DNA of 64,000 bases from Porites lobata (Eukaryota; Cnidaria; Anthozoa; Scleractinia; Poritidae): NCBI GenBank assembly GCA_942486035.1, contig CALNXK010000319.1:67501-131500 (forward strand), in the 5' to 3' direction. The position numbers and the translations under genes were made by a program. Below the pieces are notes generated by a model that saw nothing but the letters and a program-made list of their open reading frames with translations, was not told the origin of the DNA and did not search any database. Below are positions 33,985 through 46,100 of this stretch, in pieces; position 1 is the stretch's first letter, and every line of letters starts with the position of its first letter.

Positions 33985-34345
33985 AACAACGTTGCTGTAA
34001 AACGAGTCGAAAAGCAATGTTCGCATCGCACGTTTTACCACCCACGTTCAAACCTGTTTTGTAACAAATCAGGTTGTGGCTTTTGATGCGTGAATACAGA
34101 CTTCTGTTTGGATAAAATTGCGCTGGAGTTATGCCATCTCGGGAGTTACGTCACGTTCGGGTCGGTAAAACGCGCAACGTTTACCAACATGTACAGAACA
34201 ACACTCTTCACTCTTCTCTAATTTTTGAACAACTTCTCGCAACCTGCAACTACCTAATTTGCCGCAGGACAGGTTGATTCGTGGGTGGTAAACGCGCAAC
34301 ATTGTAGTCAACTCATTTTGCAGCAATGTTGCAAGACAGTTCTTC
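33985..34345. mobile_element. Larger foldback element
   Basis: CAACGTTGCTGTAAAACGAG and TTTACCACCCACG at the left face CGTGGGTGGTAAACGCGC and TTTTGCAGCAATGTTGC at the right, giving imperfect arms of about 90 nt. The 72-codon minus ORF lies in an arm and is not taken as a gene. Confidence 0.6.
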
Positions 34346-35220
34346 ATTTATTCTTATTTAAAAGACAGTGTATTTACACCAGTTAAAAGGGATGCAAAGT
34401 TTTAAACTGACCACCAGTAACATACACAGTAACTAAACCATCAACGTGTGTTAACTAGGTACCTTTTGTCAATATAAGGTATAAGGAAAGCGTACCTCCT
34501 CTGTGAAAAATAGTAGATAAGTGTACGGGGCTGGACGTCGGGCCGGAGCTTCCCCGTATAAAACTTTGTTGAGTAACCCGGGTTACGGGTCTACATCCCC
34601 TCTATAAAAAGTGCGGTGCACGCCTAGTAGGTCAGTTTCTAATTATTAAAATTCATACTAAAGAGCATATAAAAATCGCGTTGAGTTTAATGGATAATCA
34701 ATCATTTTTTAATTGCTGAAAACAATCAAATACAGGTAAAAAAGAAAATGACAAAGATCTACTATGTGGATCTCATGATCTATTTACTTATTTATTTGTT
34801 TATATTTCATTAAAAGGGTAGGAAACGAAACAAAGACGGAAATCGAGCACAGACTAGCTCATAAATTACTAAGAATTAATTTCAATTTTTCAATTAACAA
34901 CAGTTCACGGCGCTCTGAAGGCTAAGTACAATATAAAATAATCGTCGGCGGTCTCTCTTTCAATATACCGTGCTTTGTTCGATGATAAATCTGAATCTTC
35001 GAGTTAAATACTCCGGTCAGCAAGAGATGCGGGGAAAGGAAGTTGATCGTTTTGCTCAGTCAACATTTTGCAGCAAGAAATTCCCTCAGCACTTTGAACT
35101 GTGAGAATTCCTGAATCAAGAGATGTGATGTAAAACGCGCTTTAGAAGGAGACTGGGTCGAGTTAACCTTCGCAAAGCCTTCTGGGACACTTATTAGGGA
35201 CTTGGGGAAAAACGTGGCCA
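34346..35220. other. Spacer
   Basis: No gene seen. 35,145-35,205 resembles 1,695-1,750 and 58,237-58,280 (GAGTTAACCTTCGCAAAG type), a small dispersed repeat. Confidence 0.4.
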
Positions 35221-35582
35221 ATAGAGAGGAGAAGTCGTTACGTCATGTTCCCATGGTAGCAAAATTTCTGGATGACAACAAGCGAAATTTTCTGGGGCTG
35301 AATCCGAAAGGACCGTATTAAAGTTTAGAAAAAGAAAAAGAAAATTTTTGTGTTGTGTTTACCTACTCCATAACGCAAGCGCGTGAAATTAGGAAGTTTC
35401 ACGTCGCAGTCTTGCAACGACGGCCAAGAAATGTACACGTGTAAAGTTGTTGTTTCGATAATATAAACTTATTGCTTTTAACTGTTCTTGTTGCCGTCGC
35501 CGTCGTCGTTGCTTAAACTCCCTATTGTTGTGATCCAGAAATTTTGCTACCATGGTAACGTGACGTCACACTTCTCTCTATA
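35221..35582. mobile_element. Inverted-repeat element, complete copy
   Basis: Best copy of its family: terminal repeats of about 60 nt (35,221-35,281 and 35,523-35,582), with TAGAGAGGAGAAG at one end and CTTCTCTCTATA at the other and CCATGG in each arm. It is non-coding. It reveals that the copies at 12,912 and 20,060 have kept the right arm. Confidence 0.7.
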
Positions 35583-36002
35583 GAGAATTTAAGCTTCACG
35601 TATACGGCAAACGGCAGACGTCAGATTCAAGCTGAGAACTTCTCAAAATAGCAAATGAGCAGATAAAAAGAGCTCAAAACAATTCTCATGGATAAAAAAT
35701 TGCGTGAAACTACTAATTTATGTGCAGAAACAATGTACAGTAAAGGACAGGTAAAGGGGAAACTTGGTCACGTGGTACAAATTCGCGTTTGCCGTCTGAC
35801 GTAAACGTGATCCTTAACCTCTCTGATAACTGACCGGCGCTTTACCAGTAACGATCTAATTGCGGGGCACAGTTCGGCTCCTGTTCCCTCCTCATTTATA
35901 AGTGGCGAATAGGGTAGCTTGAAGTAATATATATATGACATATATTTCTTAAAAAATGTAACAAAACAATAAAATCACTTGTCCAAAATCAATCACGATC
36001 CT
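35583..36002 (-). other. Downstream of PHF14-like stop codon
   Basis: Expected 3' UTR and beyond on the minus strand. I did not find a convincing minus-strand AATAAA close to the stop. GCAAACGGCAGACGTCA (35,609) and CGTTTGCCGTCTGACGT (35,786) form an inverted pair of a small element. Confidence 0.4.
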
Positions 36003-37178
36003 TTACGCCTTAGCTTTCTTTCCCTTCCGCACCAAACTTGCTAATGAGGCATTTTCATCATCGCCATCGTCGTCTTCTTGTTGTTTCTCTTTGTCTCCCA
36101 CTGTCTTCTTTGTATCTTTCTTTAGTTTCTCCTCTTTATCTGTTTTCGTTACATCTTTTTCACGTTTATCCCTCGCTGCCTTTGGTGCATCTTCTGACTT
36201 CTTATTTTCTACTTTTGCTGTGTTCACTCCTTGCTCTTTTTTTACATTGTCTGCTTTCTTCGCATTTCTTTCCTTCTCCTTTTCTGCCTTTGTTGTTACA
36301 TCTTGTGGTTTCTCTTTGTCCCTGTCTGCTCCCTTAACATTTTCACATTCTTCTTTCTCTTTATCTACTTTCTTAACATCCTCCTTCCCTTTCTCCTTAT
36401 CAGCTTTTTTAGCATTTTCTTTTGTTTTTTGTGCCCTTGCTGCGTTTTCTCGTTTCTCCTCCATTACTTTCTCAACATGTTTTTCTTCCTTCGCATCTGC
36501 TTTCTTTGAATCTGCTTTCCCCTTCTCATTTCCTGCCTGCTTTGCCTCCTGTTGTTTCTCTTTTTCTTCCTTTGCCGTATCACATGCTTTCTCTTCCTTC
36601 TTATCTGCTCTGTTTCCTTTTCCTTGTCTCTCTTCCTCTTTATCTCCTCTCTTCACATCTCCTTGTTGTTGTTTCTCTGCCCTTGTTACCTCTTCTCGTT
36701 CTACGTCTGCTTTCTTTGCACTTCCGTCGCCTTTCCCCTTGTCTTTATCTGACTTTTTTACATCTTTGCCTAGTTTCAATTTTTCCTCCTCTACTTTCGT
36801 TTCATCTTGTTTTTTTGGCTCTTTACTTGATCTTTCTACATCTTCTGTTTCTCTCGAGTCTACTTTCTTTTTACCTCCGTCTACCTTCTTGGATTGGTCA
36901 GCTTTCTCAAATTCTCCCTTTCCTTTTTCTTTCTCTTTAATGGCTTTATTTACATTTGCTTGCATGTCTTTTTCTAACGCTTTGTTCTGATCTTCAACTC
37001 CTTCCTCTTTCTTTTTCTTGTCTTTCTTTACACTTTTGTCTCCTTCGTCTTTCCCTTCATCCCCTTTCTTTTCATTCTTTTCACTGTTTTTCTGCTTTGT
37101 TTCTTTGTCATATTTTTCTGTTTTAGCGTCAGTTGTACTCATCTCTTCTACATCTACATCTTCGTCGCTATCCTCTTC
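36003..37178 (-). CDS. PHF14: PHF14-like exon 12 (last): charged tail
   Basis: Starts after TTTGTTAG with EEDSDEDVDVEEM and runs 391 codons to TAA. Nearly all residues are Lys, Glu, Asp, Ala, Gln or Thr, with recurring KKADKEK-like words. It is probably disordered or helical and nuclear. There are no other domains. Antisense reading frames here are Ser/Phe/Leu-rich artefacts. Confidence 0.85.
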   Translation of the reverse strand, partial: EEDSDEDVDVEEMSTTDAKTEKYDKETKQKNSEKNEKKGDEGKDEGDKSVKKDKKKKEEGVEDQNKALEKDMQANVNKAIKEKEKGKGEFEKADQSKKVDGGKKKVDSRETEDVERSSKEPKKQDETKVEEEKLKLGKDVKKSDKDKGKGDGSAKKADVEREEVTRAEKQQQGDVKRGDKEEERQGKGNRADKKEEKACDTAKEEKEKQQEAKQAGNEKGKADSKKADAKEEKHVEKVMEEKRENAARAQKTKENAKKADKEKGKEDVKKVDKEKEECENVKGADRDKEKPQDVTTKAEKEKERNAKKADNVKKEQGVNTAKVENKKSEDAPKAARDKREKDVTKTDKEEKLKKDTKKTVGDKEKQQEDDDGDDENASLASLVRKGKKAKA

Positions 37179-40100
37179 CTAACAAATAAAATCGACATGC
37201 CAAAGTGTTAAGACTTTCTGTATAGTAGTGGTGGTAGTTAAATAGTAACGCTAAAGGGCTTCAACCAATAAACAGCACCACAACAAAGAACTTCTCAGTA
37301 AATTTTTAGCCCCCCCCCCGGCCCCCTCCTAGAACCACTTGCGGAGGAGGGGTGTAAGCCAAGGGCTTAGAAGCAGCAGTTTGATATCGTACCTCCGGAG
37401 GGGTATTCCTGGGAATTCGTGGTGAGGGTGTGCCGCCCGGTTCTCCAAATCCTGACCCAATTTCACACCCCAAAAGTGACATTTTCCACACCCGTTTTCA
37501 GACCTGGCGTAGGCAGAAATTATGTTATCATTAAAGCCAACTCAGACACTGTAAGGACCTCCACTTGGTGTTCTCATAAGTGAGAGTCCGAAATAGCGGG
37601 AGTTTATTTCAGTCAAACGACTGAAATTTATTTTTGCCTGGGATTTAGCTGCTGTGGGTATTATCGTAGTGTCCGTTATATCGAAGTGTCCGCAAGGCGA
37701 GAGTTGACTATACGTTGATTAGAGCGCCAAGAAAAAGATTTCTTAAAATCTAACTCGAATTCGAATGTTACTTTTTTTTTCTTATTCGTTTGGAATTGAA
37801 ACGACATATACGTTCACGTGATTCCCACGAAAACCATACCCGAATTCAGACCAAAATAAGCAAAGTCTATAACCGTTTTCCGACCAAAACGGCGTAAAAC
37901 CCCAACCCTTTGGAGCGGCACATACCTATAAGGCAAATATTAGGGAGTACCTCCCCTCACAGTTATCGTACGACATATTCCTCCTCGTGTTATCCAAAGT
38001 TCTCAATCACTTACCGATTCGTCACATTCTGTGCAGAACCACAGGTACCCTCGCGTCTTGGGGTTGGCCTACAAAATAAAAATAAAAAAGAACTTTGTTT
38101 ACCTTTAAGTTTATGTACTAAGCTGGAGTTTTAGGCCAAGGTCCCTTTGGGCTATTCTGGACGACTTTGTGATATTCAGAACGAACGGCATTACATTTTG
38201 AAAACAGATAAGTCTTAATGAAAAGAAGCTCTTTCCTTCCTACAAGACAGTAGAGAAAAAATAACGATAACTCCAAATTTTGTTTTGCACAACACTATCA
38301 TGTGATAGGACAGCTGACTGGGTTTCATTTAAATGGTCAAACTAAAGGATTTAATTCACAGGTTCAAAAGTTAGAAGTACACTTCAACTTTGTACTAACA
38401 ATTTTGTACGAGGAACGTAGTATGACAGTCACGACAAAGTAAAGGTTGCAGCTTTATGGTAACGTGTTACTCCGGGAGCTATTAATGAACAGACGCACGG
38501 CAACATGCAGCCTAGAAGATTTCTTCCAGTTGCGGCCATTTCAAGTCGCCAAGAATACTTTTCGTCTCGGGTTTTTCCTTTTTCTTGTAAAAAGCTCGTG
38601 ATAAACTTTTTTCGAGGACTTTACTTGCTAAATTCGAAATAATCTCGCAACAACTTTCAAAACCGAGCAACTTGTTGGACAAAATAAAGAAAAACATTTT
38701 CCCCGTGACGTCATCTGTATGTCTGCACTCTAATATTTCATAGACAACGACCAATCACAGGGCTCGTGGTATTCAGGCTTTGTAAAACTAGTACGCTATT
38801 TGATATCTCGTAAAAAAGCAAAAAACGGTCCTTGCATCAAAATAATTTCAAAAATTATGGTTTAGTTTTGTTATTCAAGCTTATATTTAGGCCGTTTCCT
38901 AGCTATTCACTATTGCTACGGATGGAAAGGATTGACATGGATTAAAAGTTTTTAAAAAGTGGGCCATCTTTTTTTTGCTATACCTGCAGAAACCAACAAA
39001 AAATGCTGGATCATTATACATTTCTAGGAATCTGCCCACCTACCCCTTCCCTAAGCCAACATTTTGCCCTAAGTGAGAAGTAAGTGTTAATGTTGGCTTA
39101 GAGAAGGGATTGGTGGGCAGATGGTTTGTACTCGCTGAGAAAATTTGATTGATATCTTATTCATATCTCTATAAAAGCACTTTGTGTGTAGTTAAAGGCA
39201 CAAAGTAATGACTTCAGCACAGAATTGACCTAAAAAAGCGATATCCTCGTGACACGGCCCCTTTAAAACTGAACTTACTTTTATCGGAGGATCAAGGCAA
39301 TGGAAATGATAACAAAGCTTGCACTGGTCGCATCTGTAAAAAGTAGTAAAGAATAAATAAGTGAGTAAATAAATAAATAAACAATGTCATCAGGCCTGGC
39401 ACTGATCAGGCTATTTAAATCTGCAGAAGCCGCCATATTTGATTTTAAAAGCAGAGGAAATTGGGAGGGGGGGTGTAGAAAATGTCACCATTAAAGTTGA
39501 CATAAGCTTAAAAATATCACAACATCAACGAAATATAAAAGCAAAAAAACAAAGAAGAGAAAATTTCAGGGTGGGGGAAAGGTCTGTATAACTCTTTTGC
39601 GCTCTGCGTTGACGTAAGAAACGTTGAAATCTTCACCACCTTCACCAAGACCATAATGCACCATAATTTCTCTTGGGTCTTGCAGTCGTCCCAAGATAAA
39701 TCGGAGACAATGGTTATGCCAAATTCCGGGGGGTGGGGGGTGGGGGGTAAACAAGGGGCATTATAGTCTCGGTGACAATGGTGAACTTCCCAGCATACCT
39801 CACAAGATTAGAATTGGTGCCGCTCTGTTTGCAAACACAACACTCAGTGCGAGAGTCTTCAGGCTTCTTCTTCTTTTCAGGTGGTTCTATGCTTCTTCGC
39901 CCAGGGCGCCTTCCTCTTTTCGCTGCAGGCGCAGAGCTTTCTTCCAATTTTGGCTTCTGCGAAAATCAACCACAGATCTTGATTAGTAAACGGCCACAAA
40001 CACATGCATAATTTTTCTGAGGAACCTGTTTAAGATGAACACGTAGTTGCATCAAACATTGTACTTCTAAAGGAACAGAAGTGTATAGGGGTAGAAATGG

Positions 40101-43100
40101 CTGAGTCCGCGCGCGTGAAAGATGAAGCGAATCCTGTCTTCTCATTGGCTATCCGAGCCATTGATGCCACAGCCAGAGGTTTCTGAAATTCCCAGACTTT
40201 TCCCTGACAAATGCAAGTTTCTCAGACCAAATGAATTCAGAAATTAGTCTTTGACGGACTCAACCCCCCCCCCCCTCCCCCCACCCCTCACAGCAATCCT
40301 CCCCACGATTGATTTATGCTTTCAGCAAGTCACGTGGTGTGTCCATGAATTGATAAAATAAATGTGTACTCTTAAAATTTCAATTTTTCTTGACTTCTTT
40401 CAAAGACTTAAATTTTCCCTTACTCAAAGAGAAATTCTCTGACTCTTGCCTGACCTTGAAGAATAATTTTCCCTAACCATTTCCTGACTGATAGTAACAA
40501 TGCGAGCGGGAAAGATGAAGCCCATCCTGCACGCTCGGTGTTGGTCCCGCAATAATAGGGACTTTAAGATCCAACGACCCGGACGGCAACGAGAATGTCA
40601 AAAAAAACAGTAGGTTTTATGAGCAAAACAACAACTTTGCACGTGCATCACGCTTTTTGTATATTTCTTTGCCCGTTTTTACACGACTACGACGTGAAAA
40701 TTCCTATTTTCACGTTTTATAAAGTACATAAACAAGCAACCACGAAATTTTATTTCTCTTTCTGAACTTAGATATGGTCCCTAGGAATTCAAATCCAGGA
40801 GGGTTCGCCTACATTTGACAAAAGTAAGTGTGAAGGAATAATTACGATAAATACTGAAAGAACGCAAATTCACATTTTAAGCGACGTTCTCGTTGCCGTC
40901 GCGTTGTTGGATCTTAAAGTCCCTAATAAGTTCTCTTTTTGGCATATAATAAGTCCTTGGAATATTGACCTTGTTCGATGAAGGTGGCTGGGTATTCATG
41001 GTACTGGCCTCGTTCTTTTTTGCGTTTTTACTGCGTTTTTATTGGCCAATATCTAGCCATCTTGACTACACGCTTGGACAATAACGCTTTTTTCCTGCCG
41101 GAACAATGAGTGATTTCACGACAAAAAAACATCCTGGGGTCGGCAATGCCACAACTCATTAGAGCAATAAAAGCTGTAGGATATGGGGAGTAGTGACAAT
41201 AGAGGTCCTGAAGAGGCACAGGGCTACATGAACCAGAGAGCCCTCACTTACTTTACTGTCCGATGTAGTGGTTTCACCCTCTCCTTCTCCACCTTCTGTT
41301 GCGGGCGTTTTTCGCTTAGATGACTTTTTCAGCTTGCGCTTTTTTGACTGAAAGGAAACGCAAAACGGATTAAAAGTTCCGAAGGTATACTCCTCTGAAA
41401 CTCGCCAAGAGTAGTAACGGAATGTCGTGGAAGAGAGAACATCAGTACGTGTCCTCCTTACATGATATATTAGGGACCTTACGAACCGATAACGGAGACG
41501 TCCGTGAAGACGGCCCTGAAAAATAGACCACACATCCTTTCTACCATTTTCGCGACTATCCCAAGTCACCCGAGTTACTCAAAAGAAGGGAATTTAGGTT
41601 GGAACTGAAGAGAGGGGACTGCGCCCGAGATCAGACAGAGATAGTAGAATTTATCGCCTTGCACAACTTAATAACCAATTCCACAGGAAAGAACTGTCGA
41701 GTAGCTTCCACTCAAATGGTCACGTGGCTCCACCTACAAGCTCCAAAGTCAGATGTCTCCATCGGTTGCCTCCGATTGTGCCAGGCTTGAGTCAGTAGAC
41801 AGATAAAAGTAGTTTGCAACATGTATTCCTGATGCAAGCTGACTTACCTCTCCCTTGTCAGGAGTGAATTTAGTAGGTTCTTTGATGACCCGTCTTTGGC
41901 GGCCTTGAGAAATGGGTGTGGTGTCCTCAGTATCGACTTCCATTTCGTCATCATCATCGCTGGGGTCACACTCTGAACACTGCCTGTAATAACAAACAAA
42001 TACGCTAAGGCTTGAAAAATTATGCACCGCGAAACAGTGCTGTTCATTCGGATGAAGTGCACGTTTATGGAGATCTTATAGCCAAATTCGTTGTATCGGG
42101 CTGCGTGTTTTGCAGACTTCGAAAGAATGTTGGGTTTTTCTGTTTCGTCAATCATCTTAGCGGACCTCTTAGGAAACAAATGTTTACTTGTAATTGGTGC
42201 ATTTCGATCCACTTTGTTTGTTTCTGTCTTTCAAGGTTCGTTGATTGTGATCGCCCTGTTTCGGACAATAGTCGACCAGTTTTCTTCAATTATTTTTCTG
42301 ATCTTTATTATTCTTGTCTCTTGAAAGAAATAAGCAATGTCTGCCTCCTGCTCTCTACAAAAATACCACTCATCATCACGATTTCCTTCGCTATTCTTGA
42401 GCAGTCTAGAGTCATTGTCAGTTTTGTTTTTGCGCGCCAAGCTGGGCGAGTGCGTTGCATCGTCGCCGCTGAAGGGTTGAAAGACTAACGTGAAGAATGC
42501 GAGCAATTGCTTCCCAAGAAAAATAAAGCGATCGTAATTGTTCAAGTTGGTCTTTAGTTATTTCATAGCGTTAACGACCTCGTCCTGTCTGTGAAAGATC
42601 CAGCGGTGCAAAATAAGATATATCTAGTGAGTCATAGAAGTCTACATTGTTGCGGCATTCTATCCGACTTGAAAGCAAATCAATTATGTGGGTTAAAGAA
42701 TTCTTCAGGTGCTACACAGGAACTTGAATCGCATTTGACGGAATACCAGTAGCATTTGTGCAACCACTAATCGACTCCTCGTTTGAATCAGAACGTCTTT
42801 CTCTAACTCATCAGCACTAGAGCCAACAGATTAAGAACGCTTTTTAGATTCTGTAAGAAAAGCGCGAACCCACGTTCATTCCTCTCTCGTAACACCACTC
42901 CACGTGACCGACGAGTACGAGCCGCCATGTTTTAGGTGCATTACCGCAGAGGCTTATGGGACATTTGCCAAAACTACGAAAAAATAATTATGACTAACAA
43001 AAAAATAATTCTCGAATGGAAAAAATTAAATTATCATTATATTATGAGAAGCGTACAACAAAATCAATTAATTATCCAAAAAACATAATTACAGCACACA

Positions 43101-46100
43101 AAAAACTAATCCGCAACCGTAAAATAATTTGCGTAATGGACAAAAATAATTTTAAAGAAGCATAATAATAAAGACGGCACATAAAAAAATTAATTCCTGG
43201 TGAGGAAAAAATAATTGTGACGCATGGAAATGTTAAAAAGAACACGAAAATAATTACAGGCATAGGTAAAAATAATTACAAACAGACAAAATATTAATAG
43301 CAGGTACTCATCAAATTAATTCATCAAGAGGGAAAAATTAATCATGCAATTTTGACCAGAACGGGCCTTCATGGGTTAGTGGCGCTGTCAGTTGTTGAAG
43401 ACAAGCGTCGAATTGTTTTAAAACCTTGAAAGAACACTCATTAAACAACGCATTTACGCCTATTTAACCCAAAATAGGCCTAAATAGGTCTTCTATGGCT
43501 GCACATATTTGCCGGTGGATGAAAGCAATTTTGAATAAGAAGGAAAACCATTTCGCCTTTCCCGTCAAAAGAGAAATCGAGACCGGTGTACTCAAGGGAT
43601 ATGACGGAACTGGCGAACGAGTTCAATGAGTTCTTTACTTCTGTGGGGGCAAGGGCTGCAGCTGAATCTAAGAGTCTTGCTTCAGTTAACGTTTTTCCAG
43701 CGTATAAGCCCAGCCAAGACCTTATTCCAACTAGAGGAATTCCGATTCCGCGCAGTTACTACCTTTGAAGTACACCAGATCATCTTGTCTTTTCCTTCAA
43801 ACAGGGCACCAGGAATGGATAAGTTACACATGAGTGTGATCAAGGATGCCCTACCAGTTATACTTCCAGTCTTGAAAGAGCTTATAAATAAATCGCTTTT
43901 AACATCAGTTTTTCCATTTGCTTGGAAAGAGTCCGTGGTAATACCGATATTAAAGGAAGGGGATCATGAGGTTGCTAATAACAACCGGCCAGTATCACTG
44001 TTGCCAGCTCTGTCTAAGATCTGCGAACGAGCAGCTCTTAATCAGTTAACGGAGAGCACAACACGTCAGAACTCTTTAACTGAACATCAAAATGGAAACA
44101 AGAAGAAGCACTCGACAGAAACACTCCATATTTTCATGTCCGATATGATTCTCGAAGCAATGGATCGAAAACAAGTCGCAGCGTTGGTTCTGTTGGACTT
44201 GTCAAAGGCCTTTGACAGTATCGAGCTTGGGATCCTATTACGTAAACTTCGAGAACTGGGTGTGTCTATACAGGCTATGGGATGGTTTAGAAGCTATCTG
44301 ACGGACAGGAATCAGCGGGTGAGGATTGGTTGTGAGGTGTCAGATCCACGCCAGGTAGCTTATGGTGTACCTCAAGGGTCGATCTTGGGGCCAGCCCTTT
44401 TTAATATATACATCAACGATCTTCCAGCTGCCCCTATCCTGTGCTTACTAAAGAGTTACGTGGATGATTCCCAGCTCTATCTCTCGTTTCCTGTCCAGGA
44501 GACAGCCATGGTTGTGGAACATTTGTCTGAAGATTTGCAACGGATTGCCGCCTGGTGTTCCACACACAGCTTGCTGATTAATCCAGATAAGACTAAGTTA
44601 TTGCTTCTTGGAACCCCGCAGATGTTAGCTCGTGTGCCGGAGGGTTTTGGAGTTACGCTACTCGGTAAAGAGATTCTGCCGTCTCGTTCTGCAAAAGATT
44701 TGGGGGTCATTGTGGACTCGCGCCGTAGTTTTGACGAACATGTGACCGGGGTTGTATCTAAGTGTACAGGTAGCCTGTGCCAAATCAATCGTGTGAAATA
44801 TTTGTTTGATAGGTCTACGCTCATAACCATAATAAATTCATTAGTGTTCAGCAAGTTTTTCTATTGTTCGTCCATGTGGTCTAGTACAACAAAAAAGAAC
44901 ATTGCCAGGCTTCAAAAAGTTCAGAATTTTGCGGCACGGATTGTGACTGGCGCAAGAAAGTATGAGCACATCACGCCGATGTTGAAGGAACTCCACTGGT
45001 CGCCGGTTGCTAAGCAACTGGAGGTTAGAGACATTTTAATGGCTTTCAAATGTATAAATAGATTAGCCCCACCATCCTTGTGTAATAGGTTTTCGACAAG
45101 AAGCCAGGTGCATACTAGAAATACTAGGAATAAAGATGAACTTCTTATACCATCTTATCAGCAACAGGTCAGCGATCTTTCTCATATAGGGCTGTTCAGC
45201 TCTGGAATGACCTTCCAGAAAGTTTAGCAAACAGAGTCATTTAATGTTTTTAAGAATGCGATTAAAGGACGTGCACTTGACGAGTTTTTAAGCCATTGAC
45301 TTTCAATAGGTGTAATCATGCATATTTTATATTTTTAAAATAATATGGTAATGTTTTATCACTTTCAAATGTTTATTTTAGATTTCTATTGTTCATATTA
45401 GATTTTATTGTAATTGGTATGTGAAAACCCATTTTAATTGGATGTACCAATAAAGTTGATTGATTGATTGATTGATTGATTGAAAGCATTTTAAAATGTT
45501 TGACGATTTACTGACCAATCAAGCCTTTTGTCTCCAGCTGTTTAACAAAATTAGCCTATAACCGATGAGTCTGATTGAGACTTTTAAACTAAAGCCACAC
45601 ACAATAAATCATCTGGCAGGTTTAATCATGACCGAGCAGTTCTGTACTGCAAAGCTACATGAATTTGAGCAATTCGTTCTCCAAAAGAGAGATTATACGC
45701 TGGCCTTTTGTGTTTTACACCTGGCGTCTCCAGCTGTTTAACAAAATTAGCCTATAACCGATGAGTTTGATTGGGACTTTTAAACTAAAGCGACACGCAA
45801 GGCAGGTTTAACTATGACCGATCAGTTCTGTACTGCAAAGCTACATGAATTTGAGCAATTCGTTCTCCAAAAGAGAGATTCTATGCTGGCCCTTTTGTGT
45901 TTTACACCTGGCGTTTTCAGTTGTGGCCACTCTTGGAAATCTCGCGGGTTTTCGCCCTCGTTTATCGCAGCTTCACCGTTCAAGTGCAGTAACTTTGTAA
46001 AGAAAAATAAGAGACTGCTCGCAGTCTAAATGTTTGACGATTTGCTGACCAATCAAGCCTGTTATCTCCAGTTTTTTTAACAAAATTAGCCTATAACCGA

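Noticed and set aside
36038..36990. Several long plus-strand ORFs (up to 299 codons) rich in Ser, Phe and Leu
   Set aside because: They are antisense to the Lys/Glu-rich last exon of the PHF14-like gene; GAA/AAG codons read backwards give open TTC/CTT frames.
44477..44854. 125-codon minus ORF
   Set aside because: Antisense shadow of the reverse-transcriptase frame of the LINE.
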